The position numbers and the translations under genes are program-made. From JAGXTF01 sp044224315 (lineage in GTDB: Bacteria; Bacteroidota; Bacteroidia; NS11-12g; UBA955): a stretch of 64,000 nt of DNA. The notes below the pieces were generated by a model. The model was not told the DNA's origin and did no database searches. It was given only the letters and a program-made list of their open reading frames with translations. Numbering within the stretch: position 1 is the first letter of the stretch; the number at the start of each line of letters is the position of its first letter. Location of the stretch: the NCBI GenBank assembly GCA_044224315.1, contig JBGAKR010000001.1:1-64000 (forward strand), in the 5' to 3' direction. Shown piece after piece: positions 47,397 through 54,993 of this stretch.

Positions 47397-48182
47397 ATTA
47401 ACAGAGCATTTCTCTATATCGACATTTTAGGTTTTGAAAATCTTGTAAGGACAAATCCTCATAAGGTCGACCAAATATTTGCAACTTTTGACACACTAAA
47501 TGTGCACAGACACTTTGCTTTAGAGACCGTTGTTTTTTCTGATACCATTTTAGTTTTCAACAAAGATGAAAGTCTTTCTACAGACTACTATTGCACTTAT
47601 TTAATTGAATACTCGCAAGAACTATTTTATAAACTTTCTGCAATAAATGTCTACTTCAAAGGCATATTGACATTTGGAAAGTTTAATTTCTCTCAAATGA
47701 ACAATATTCAAGCATATTATGGAATAGCATTAATCGAAACATACAAAGACGAAAGCACATTGGAAGGTTTCGGGCTTTATGTTGACAAACGTTTATCCAG
47801 TGAAATTATCGTTTTTGATAAAGTGCCTTTCACTGAAAAATATGATTTTATTTTATTATGTCAGTCAATAAAAAATCTTTATTCGAAGACCGAAGGACTA
47901 TTACCAATAGACATCAACTTGCTTAGTGAAACAGATGCGTTCCATAGAATTGATGAAGATTTGAGATTTCTGAGAGAAATTGAATACTTGAAACAAAAAC
48001 ATCCAGTTGAAAAAATAAGAGCAAAATATCAAAAAGTATATGACACCTACAAATTTGACTTGCCATTATTTTTTGCAGCTTTTGAAGCAGAAGGATTTTT
48101 ACCATTTACAATTAATTCTGACTATACAGGAAGTATAAATCCATTTGAAATTCTTGCTGAACAAGAATTAAACGGCATCTAA
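47397..48182 (+). CDS. Nucleotidyl-cyclase-like protein; start codon unusual (ATT) or damaged
   Basis: The frame is open from 47388 and gives 261 residues if read from the ATT at 47397 (NRAFLYIDILGFENLV). FLYIDILGF is the first metal-binding strand of class III nucleotidyl cyclase-like domains, so translation from the internal GTG at 47502 would remove the core motif. No ATG or GTG is available between the in-frame stop at 47385 and 47502. Other cyclase-like elements: VVFSDTILVF (second strand with aspartate) and GILTFGKF. The C-terminal half is helical. Such proteins make cyclic nucleotides in signalling and in some antiphage systems (Pycsar-like), but specificity is not readable. AT-rich like its neighbours. 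Confidence 0.6.
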   Translation: MNRAFLYIDILGFENLVRTNPHKVDQIFATFDTLNVHRHFALETVVFSDTILVFNKDESLSTDYYCTYLIEYSQELFYKLSAINVYFKGILTFGKFNFSQMNNIQAYYGIALIETYKDESTLEGFGLYVDKRLSSEIIVFDKVPFTEKYDFILLCQSIKNLYSKTEGLLPIDINLLSETDAFHRIDEDLRFLREIEYLKQKHPVEKIRAKYQKVYDTYKFDLPLFFAAFEAEGFLPFTINSDYTGSINPFEILAEQELNGI

Positions 48183-48198
48183 CAAGGTATTTTTGACA

Positions 48199-48240
48199 GG
48201 AGGGGTGAAGTCCAAACTTGGAGTTTTGTGCTTCACCTCC
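48199..48240. terminator. Hairpin after the cyclase-like gene
   Basis: GGAGGGGTGAAG (48199-48210) pairs with CTTCACCTCC (48231-48240) with a two-base bulge, and AAACT/AGTTT extends the stem inside the loop. It starts 17 bases after the stop. No long T-run follows. Because the gene end reads ATCTAAC (RYYYAAC type), it may be a further attC-like site without a clear right arm. Confidence 0.45.
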
Positions 48241-48345
48241 AGTTCAGAGCAGGTTGGTAGTTTTGTTCTCCAAAATCTGCCCGAATACAAGTCCTGGAGT
48301 TTTTGTCATTAACAATACATCTTTAAATAAATTCCTCAATATTAC

Positions 48346-48876
48346 ATGCCAAAACCTCCCTTATTCATTGGTCTTCTGTTTTGTTTAACCGCATGGACAT
48401 TACCCCAAAAAAGTGCGGGAAAAGCTATTCAAAATCGAATAGGGCATGATAGCACAAAAACTGCCATCATACCCTATGATAGCACATGCAGCGGGCTTTT
48501 CGATTCAGCCAAAGCCGCAATGCTGACTGTTGATGATCTGCAATTGATTGATTCGCTTTTGGGAGATTACATAGCGCTTTACAATGAAAGGAAAGAAAGG
48601 GAGTTTATTGAAATGCAGCGTAAATCACCTTTGGTTCCATTCAATAAAAACCTGTATGTAATTAACTTAGACAGGCCTTATTACAGGCAATATGTAGCAG
48701 TAATTACTGCAGCCGGAGATAAGCAGGTATGGATTAATTGCATGTGCTCTGTAGCTTCTGGCAACTGGAAAAAGCAAATCATACGCACCAAGGATGGTGG
48801 CAATTGTTATTTTAATTTGAAAATAAACCTTTCTAAAAAAATATATTATAACCTGATTGTAAACGAGAATTCGTAA
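48346..48876 (+). CDS. Small exported protein of unknown function
   Basis: 176 residues with a signal peptide (PKPPLFIGLLFCLTAWTLPQKSA, about 1-24). The mature part has an acidic helix (DLQLIDSLLGDYIALYNERKERE) and a C-terminal beta-rich part with VINLDRPYYRQYVAVI, VWINCMCS and GGNCYFNLKINL. Three cysteines near the C-terminus. No family recognised, though the C-terminal part resembles Bacteroidota hypothetical secreted proteins. Promoter-proximal DNA (48241-48345) shows nothing specific. Confidence 0.72.
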   Translation: MPKPPLFIGLLFCLTAWTLPQKSAGKAIQNRIGHDSTKTAIIPYDSTCSGLFDSAKAAMLTVDDLQLIDSLLGDYIALYNERKEREFIEMQRKSPLVPFNKNLYVINLDRPYYRQYVAVITAAGDKQVWINCMCSVASGNWKKQIIRTKDGGNCYFNLKINLSKKIYYNLIVNENS

Positions 48877-48941
48877 AGGGTTAGGCTTTTAAGTATGGTT
48901 GAATCAATTGTTAAACACCAAATTAAAATGGCATTTCAATC

Positions 48942-50546
48942 CTACTTTTCTACCACAAACTTCAGGGATTTATTTTCAAGGGTTGCGATGTAGATTCCGT
49001 TTTGAAAAGAGCCCAGGGAAAGGGCTGTATGGGTGTGGGTGAGTGTAATGGTTTGGATAATTTTACCCGAAATATCGGTTATAATCAGGGGTTTATTTAA
49101 ATCCTGGGTTGAAATCTGGAAGTAGGCATAGTTTGCAGCAGGAACAGGGAAAACGGTGAAATTATTTTCACGAGAAACCGCCCTGGTATGGCTGCTACTG
49201 GTATATCCGTTAAATTGAATCACAAACATTTCGGCAGGCCGTTTGGATTTAAAAAAGGAGGATATTGATCGGTCATCGGTATAGCCACATAGCAAAATAC
49301 TGTTGTTGGGATTAATATCCATACCCAGGCCGTAATTGGTTTTATTTACCGGAGGGATATATTGATAGCTGAATTGTCCGTTTGAACTGAGCCCTAAAAG
49401 GGTGGTTTTAAAAACCAAATCAGTAAGATTGTACATACTTCCGGCTACTACCAAATTGCCCACATTGTCCTTCTTAATGTCCATGGCATAATCGTTTCCT
49501 TTTGTAGCGCTGGTATATTGCCAGGATAGTTTTTTAGTGAGGGTATCAAAGCTGCAAATCCATGCATCCGGGATATCAAAAATATTGTCGTTTTTTGTAT
49601 GGCCAAAAACCACACCAGAATCCGAACCGGTTTGTCCGCAAAACACCAATTGGCCGGTACCAGATTCGATAAATGAATATCCGTAATCGGCATTTTCGCC
49701 ACCCAAACTTTTTTGCCAGATGGTATCGCCTTTTGTATTCAAACTCAGGATCCACACATCGGGAAAGTTGGCCAGTTTATAGGCCATTTTTGAATATGCG
49801 GTTCTTCCGGTTGCATCTCCATCAAAAGAGGTTGTTCTTCCCAGTAAAAAGTACCCGCCCGATTGTTTTTCCATTAATGCATAAGGGGCATCCAATCCTC
49901 GTCCGCCGAGGCATTTTGTATTCAAAACTTTGCCCGTATCATTGATGGTGAAAAACAGGATATCTGAAGATTCGGTACCTTTTCCGTGAAATCCGGATAT
50001 TTTAGCTGAATCTAAATTGCCGTATTCCATGGCTATTGCATATCCGCCATTCTTGTTTTTTGCAACGGCAAAAGGCGATTTGGTGAGTGTAGATTGGTTA
50101 TACACGTAAAAACCCCGGTAAAAGGATTTGGTTTTGGTTACATTCCCATTTTTATCCAATTTCACCATGAGCATGGTAAGATAATTAACCAAAAAAACAT
50201 CCAAACTGGAGTCGGCATTTTCAAAAACATCAATGGGATTGTCTTCATAAAATCCAAGTAAACATTTTTTCCATTTTATGGTACCATTTGCATTCACGCG
50301 CCACAACCAGGCATCATCCCGGCTGGTTCCAGCATAGGTTTCATGAAACCCTGTTACATCTCCTGTATCAGAATTGGTGGTACCCATGGCAATATAGCCT
50401 CCATCGGAAGTGTATTTTATGAGTCTCCCAATATCATTTTGTGCACCTCCCATGGTGAGCACCGATTTCACTGAGGGTGCCTGTGCCGAGGCTTTATGGG
50501 CAAACAGCATTGTTGCAAGGCAAAGGATAGTTGCATGTAGTTTCAT
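48942..50546 (-). CDS. Secreted beta-propeller-like protein with T9SS type A sorting domain
   Basis: 534 residues. Signal peptide 1-21 (KLHATILCLATMLFAHKASAQ). Five or six repeats of about 60-80 residues with a GGxxxD[IY]G..[YF]..SDGGYI..G.T.SxSG pattern (GGAQNDIGRLIKYTSDGGYI; GGENADYGYSFIESGTGQLV) suggest a beta-propeller. The C-terminal about 75 residues form a type A T9SS sorting domain (FTVFPVPAANYAYFQI, ITDISGKIIQTITL, FQNGIYIATL, LKFVVEK). Secreted to the surface or medium; substrate unknown. Confidence 0.9.
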   Translation of the reverse strand: MKLHATILCLATMLFAHKASAQAPSVKSVLTMGGAQNDIGRLIKYTSDGGYIAMGTTNSDTGDVTGFHETYAGTSRDDAWLWRVNANGTIKWKKCLLGFYEDNPIDVFENADSSLDVFLVNYLTMLMVKLDKNGNVTKTKSFYRGFYVYNQSTLTKSPFAVAKNKNGGYAIAMEYGNLDSAKISGFHGKGTESSDILFFTINDTGKVLNTKCLGGRGLDAPYALMEKQSGGYFLLGRTTSFDGDATGRTAYSKMAYKLANFPDVWILSLNTKGDTIWQKSLGGENADYGYSFIESGTGQLVFCGQTGSDSGVVFGHTKNDNIFDIPDAWICSFDTLTKKLSWQYTSATKGNDYAMDIKKDNVGNLVVAGSMYNLTDLVFKTTLLGLSSNGQFSYQYIPPVNKTNYGLGMDINPNNSILLCGYTDDRSISSFFKSKRPAEMFVIQFNGYTSSSHTRAVSRENNFTVFPVPAANYAYFQISTQDLNKPLIITDISGKIIQTITLTHTHTALSLGSFQNGIYIATLENKSLKFVVEK

Positions 50547-50709
50547 CCTATGGTTAAAGCTTGATTTTGTGTTAATTACAAAAATATGGAAATGCAGCTA
50601 AGGAACAAAAGTTTTGGGCTGGCGAAAAGGCATAAAAATCTGTAACTTGCGCTGAATAATGACAGTCTCAGATCATACAGGCTTTGGGTCTGAAAAAAAA
50701 TAATCATTC

Positions 50710-51303
50710 ATGAAAAAAAATACATTTTATAAAAGTGCAATAATGGCGATTTTGGCAGGCATGCTGTTTTCATTTGATATACCCTCGGGCTGGATAGTTG
50801 GGGGCAGCAAACCCGAAAGCTATGATATGGGCATAGACAAAGGTGCGGGTAGGGATGGGAAAAATGCCGGAACCATTCAATCGAAAGCAAAAAAAATAAA
50901 GGGATTTGGTACCTTAATGCAGCTATGCATGGCCGACAGCTTTTTGGGCAAAAGGGTGCGCATGACGGGTTGGGTAAAAACCAGGGATGTGAAAGAATGG
51001 TGCGGACTGTGGTTGCGGGTAGATGAAAAAGACTGCGGCGAGCCCTATGCCTTCGACAATATGCACGACCGAAAAATAACCGGCACCACAGAATGGAAGC
51101 AATACGAAATTGTACTGGAGGTATCCAACACTGCCTCGCAACTGGATTTTGGCGCCCTTTTATCAGGCACAGGCCAGGTTTGGTTTGACGACATGAAATT
51201 CGAAGTGGTAGACAGCAGTGTACCCTTAACCAGTGCCTCAGCTCCGAAGCGCGAAAAGAAAACCGAAAATACAGAGCCCGTGAATCTGGATTTTGAGAAG
51301 TGA
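50710..51303 (+). CDS. Secreted carbohydrate-binding-like (jelly-roll) protein
   Basis: 197 residues with a signal peptide (about 1-20, KSAIMAILAGMLFSF). The body reads like a galactose-binding or CBM-type beta sandwich: GWIVGGSKPESYDMGID at the start, GKRVRMTGWVKTRDV, WCGLWLRVDEKDC, WKQYEIVLEV and GTGQVWFDDMKFEVVD at the end. The C-terminus is a short charged tail. This fold binds sugars or similar ligands; no enzyme motif. The upstream 160 bases show no clear promoter. Confidence 0.78.
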   Translation: MKKNTFYKSAIMAILAGMLFSFDIPSGWIVGGSKPESYDMGIDKGAGRDGKNAGTIQSKAKKIKGFGTLMQLCMADSFLGKRVRMTGWVKTRDVKEWCGLWLRVDEKDCGEPYAFDNMHDRKITGTTEWKQYEIVLEVSNTASQLDFGALLSGTGQVWFDDMKFEVVDSSVPLTSASAPKREKKTENTEPVNLDFEK

Positions 51304-51415
51304 GGGGTTGAAGTTTGAAGAGCCCTTATATGAGTGCAAAGCTCAGTGCTTGTGGATTGCGGAACATTGAAAGAGTGCAGAGGGGGCTTAAATACAATTT
51401 ATAAACTGTTTAAAA

Positions 51416-52894
51416 ATGGCAAATAAAATATTCATTAATTATAGACGGAGTGACAGCAATTGGCCGGCACAAATGATCTATAATAAATTAAACGAAAGGT
51501 ATGAATACTTGGTTTTTAAAGACCTTTACATTGCAAGCGGGGAGGATTTTGAAAAACGAATTCAAAACGAACTACATGAATGTAAAGTATTTTTATCTAT
51601 CATTAATAAAAGCTGGCTCAACATTTTACAAAGCAGATCGCGCGAAGAAATTGATTATGTAATGCTTGAAATAAAAGTGGCGCTGGAAGAAAACAAATGT
51701 ATAATTCCGATTTTAATTGATGACACGGTGATGCCATCCCAAACTGATTTACCCGAAGAAATCAGAGAACTTTATTTGAAAAACGGATGCAGAATAACAT
51801 TAAAGAATTTTGATTTTGAAATGGATAAATTATGTGATGAGATTGACCGATGGATTAGAGATTCAGAGCCTCCAAAAAAAGTGTTAATTATTGATGAGTG
51901 TTCGGTGAACGGGAGTTTAGTTTTGGGCATGCTGAATCAACTTGAAAAAAGTTTAAATGAAGAAAATGGAACCAACAAACCTCTTTCTGACTATTTTGAT
52001 TTAATAGCTTCAACGGGTCCTTCGTCCTTTATTGTTGGCCTTTTGGCCCTGGGAAACGGCGTAGATTATATCATCGATTATTACTCACGTTACATTGAGG
52101 GTTTATTTGGCACGAATACATCCATATTTGCACCATTGATTCAGTCACCAATAGCCCACAAGGCAGCTAAAATACTGGATAATACATTTAAGGATATAAA
52201 ATTATTTGATCCAGTATATAAAACCAAATTTATAATTTACACTTATAATATTGACCATCAGCAAGTATGTGCTTTTTCTAATTTCAGAACTCCAAAACTG
52301 GAACAATTCGGAGAGAAAATTCTGCTTAAAGATATAATTTTAGCCTCGTCATCTATACCGTCCTATCATCGACCAGTTTATTTAGAGTTAGAGCATGGGG
52401 CCCAACGGCACGTGGATGGGAGCATGGGAGTTTCAAAAAACGCAACCCTGAGCACCGCGCTTTTTATTGAATCCGAGAAAAAAACAGTGAATTGGAATAT
52501 GAATACCGAACAGTTGGTTATCATATCTGCTGGTACTGTCGGTAAAGAAATTGCTGGAAAAGTACCTAAAAGAATCAATATTTTGGATTGGGCGAGAATT
52601 GTTCCGGAATTTACATTGAGAAATTTTACAGATTCAAATGACACTATAGTATCGGTAATTTCAAAAAACTCAAATGCAGAACAAAATTCGAATGCTTTAA
52701 TATCCAGCCTGGATCGTGATGCAATGCTATTTAACTTGTACAGAGCAGAATTGAATCTGGAGGATTTGCCGGATGCGATAAGAAATCTTAAGGCCACAGA
52801 TTACGGCAAAATGTATGAAGCTTTCAGGTATGCAAGTGAAAGTAGTTTTGTATCAAATTCTATCAATAAATTAAAACCTGTTTTTATTAAATAA
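51416..52894 (+). CDS. TIR domain fused to degenerate patatin-like domain
   Basis: 492 residues. TIR domain (1-148): IFINYRRSD (5-13), VFKDLYIASGEDF (33-45), CKVFLSIINKSWL and EIDYVMLEIKVAL with E85 in the position of the NADase glutamate. A patatin-like domain follows (about 155-400). Its oxyanion loop, normally DGGGxRG, reads DECSVNG (160-166), and the GxSxG nucleophile elbow reads STGPS (199-203) inside the otherwise typical FDLIASTGPSSFIVGLLALG, so the catalytic serine is missing; the dyad aspartate region D334-G335-S is kept. By family TIR domains cleave NAD+ in antiphage defence. So an active TIR effector with a non-enzymatic patatin sensor is the likely reading. AT-rich gene in the accessory region. 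Confidence 0.82.
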   Translation: MANKIFINYRRSDSNWPAQMIYNKLNERYEYLVFKDLYIASGEDFEKRIQNELHECKVFLSIINKSWLNILQSRSREEIDYVMLEIKVALEENKCIIPILIDDTVMPSQTDLPEEIRELYLKNGCRITLKNFDFEMDKLCDEIDRWIRDSEPPKKVLIIDECSVNGSLVLGMLNQLEKSLNEENGTNKPLSDYFDLIASTGPSSFIVGLLALGNGVDYIIDYYSRYIEGLFGTNTSIFAPLIQSPIAHKAAKILDNTFKDIKLFDPVYKTKFIIYTYNIDHQQVCAFSNFRTPKLEQFGEKILLKDIILASSSIPSYHRPVYLELEHGAQRHVDGSMGVSKNATLSTALFIESEKKTVNWNMNTEQLVIISAGTVGKEIAGKVPKRINILDWARIVPEFTLRNFTDSNDTIVSVISKNSNAEQNSNALISSLDRDAMLFNLYRAELNLEDLPDAIRNLKATDYGKMYEAFRYASESSFVSNSINKLKPVFIK

Positions 52895-53602
52895 TTCAGA
52901 TTTCTGCTTTCATGACGAGATTTTCAACTCTGTGAAGGCATCCTTTTTCTTTTTAAAATCCCTCAATTCATTACAACCCGTGTTAGGGTAAATTTCCAAG
53001 CTAAGTAAGGGATTGTCGATATTGTCGAAACCTGGCTTTTGTTATTCTACTCCATTTAAAATGTAGCGGATATAATGCGCACTTCTCTGCCAACCCCAGG
53101 TCGGTCTCGGCTCAGCCGAGACACTACCTGTGAGATTCTAAAGAAGCAGAGGATAAAGGGCATGGCTGTCTGATTCTGCATTCTACAATTTGCCCGCCTC
53201 AGAAGCAGTCGGGCAAGCTTTACATTTAATTGGCTGTTCGATGCTCCGCCCATTGGAAATGTGGCGTATTGCACCCTGCACTCCAATGTTTCATCCCTAC
53301 AGGATTTCATTTTTTTTGATTTTCGTTTTAATAATTTACCGTCCCTACAGGACTTATTTGGGTTGCGCATAACCTTTGTGCTTATTACTTAAAATGAAGT
53401 GTAGACGCAGCCCCCTGGCTGTTGCGATTTTGCATTTTACATTTTCCCCGCCCCTTTCAGGTTCGGGCAAGCATTTTGCATTAAATCGGCTGTTCGATGT
53501 TCTCCGCCTATTGAATATGTGTCGGACTTGGCCTTAGGTTATACCCAGCGCCCCGCTTCTTCGCTATTGCACAACTCCCCATTTTTTATTAAATTTGCAT
53601 AG
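52895..53602. repeat. Gene-free stretch with dispersed repeat modules
   Basis: Modules seen: the palindrome GTCTCGGCT-C-AGCCGAGAC inside a longer word (about 53089-53168, recurring near 54354 and 54780), GGCTGTTCGATGCTCCGCCC (53231 on; recurring near 54463 and 54729 and inverted at 35.0 kb), a TTTCATCCCTACAGGATTT word (53289 on), and CATTTTACATTTTCCCCGCC with the following GCCCCTTTCAGGTTCGGGC (53433-53477, identical to 58002-58046). No gene signals. Confidence 0.75.
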
Positions 53603-54250
53603 GTGCAAAATCCTATAAAAGATGAACTATACAATATCATTTCAGGAAAGGGCAAAGTTAGGTATGGAGAAACTATCCAAGCAATTACCAACTACCTTGG
53701 AACAAGCACGCGCACAGGCCCAAAGGCTGAAAACTCAAAGCAAGACCGATAAAAAGAAAAAGAGGTCTTAGAGTTTTACATTACTGAAAATTCGCTTTGG
53801 ATTAAACAAATCGATTTTTCGCTCTATGTAAGTGAAGGTGCAGAACAAAAAGTTTATTTGAATGGAACCGATCACGTTCTAAAGCTCAATGATGCTATAT
53901 ATTATAAATCCTGGAAAGATTATTTCATAAATTTACTCCTTCACAATTATTTCTTTCCGGATACTGCTTATCAATTAAAAGGCTTTGTAAAAGAATCAAA
54001 TAAACTTCTCGCTGTTGTTGAGTAGTCATTCGTAATAAGCAATGAGCCTACTGATTTGGGTAGAGTTAATTATTTTTTGAAAACAAATGGATTTGAAAAC
54101 ACCAAAAATCATGACTATCAAAGTACCAGTCTCGGAATTATACTGGAAGATTTACATGACGAGAATGTTTTAACACAAGATGGATTGTTATATTTTATTG
54201 ATACTGTTTTTTATTTAACCACAAACTTTTGGACAGATTTAGAAGATTAA
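53603..54250 (+). pseudogene. Decayed polyvalent-kinase-like gene (two in-frame stops)
   Basis: One frame from the GTG at 53603 gives a coherent protein (VQNPIKDELYNIISGKGKV ... ETIQAITNYL ... SEGAEQKVYLNGTDHVLKLN ... YFINLLLHNYFFPDTAYQLKG ... LGIILEDLHDENVLTQDGLL ... YFIDTVFYL), stopped by TAA at 53750-53752 and TAG at 54023-54025, ending at TAA 54248-54250. KLNDAIYY and ILEDLHDENVL are typical of the polyvalent protein kinase-like family common in Bacteroidota mobile DNA. The intact last part (about 64 residues) is too short to function. Relic. Confidence 0.75.
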
Positions 54251-54993
54251 AAACCACTCCAAATCTCCGTACCACTTTTTATTGAATTTAGTTTTGTTTT
54301 AAAACCTGGCATAGCTGTCCGTCTATTGAAAATGCGGTGGATTGCACTTCCCCGCCAACCCCAGGTCGGTCTCGGCTCAGCCGAGACACGACCTGTGAGA
54401 TTCTAAAGAATCAGAGAATAAAGGGCATGTCCGTCGGATTCTGCATTTTACATTTAACTGGCTGTTCGATGCTCCGCCCATTGAAAATGTGGCGGATTGC
54501 ACCATGCTCCGCCTATTGGAAATGTGGCGGATTGCACTCCCTGTTTCATCCCTACAGGATTTTATTAATTGGCATTTGTTTTCTATCAAATATTCCGTCC
54601 CTACAGGACTAATAAATCGTAAATATAAAAATGCGCGAAATTGGGATACTGTCAAATCAACATATCATTAATGTCGGTGGCGTCCGGCTGTTCCATTCTA
54701 AATTCTACATTCTACATTCTACATTTAATTGGCTGTTCGATGCTCCGCCCATTGGAAATGCGGCGGATTGCACTTCACCGCCAACCCAGGTCGGTCTCGG
54801 CTCAGCCGAGACACGACCTGTGAGATTCTGAAGAAGCAGAGAATAAAGGCATGGCTGTCGGATTCTACATTTTACATTCTACATTTTGCATTCCAAAGTC
54901 AAACTCCTACATATCTGTGTCAATCTCAACATTCTGAAATTTTTGATTTTTTTTCGCTATTATTTTGTTGGCAATAAATAGAGAACCAACAAA
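54251..54993. repeat. Gene-free repeat stretch upstream of the LamG gene
   Basis: Two more copies of the GGTCTCGGCTCAGCCGAGAC module (near 54366 and 54792), several GGCTGTTCGATGCTCCGCC words, and a heptamer-type run of ACATTCT (54702-54728). A 207-base block at 54532-54738 is repeated after the LamG gene. The last 100 bases before 54994 hold ordinary A/T-rich upstream sequence. Confidence 0.75.
54532..54738. repeat. Left copy of a ~207-bp direct repeat flanking the LamG gene
   Basis: Starts TTGCACTCCCTGTTTCATCC and ends GGCTGTTC. It matches 57785-57994 with few differences, in the same orientation: shared parts include GGCATTTGTTTTCTATCAAA and CTAATAAATCGTAAATATAA. Confidence 0.85.
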
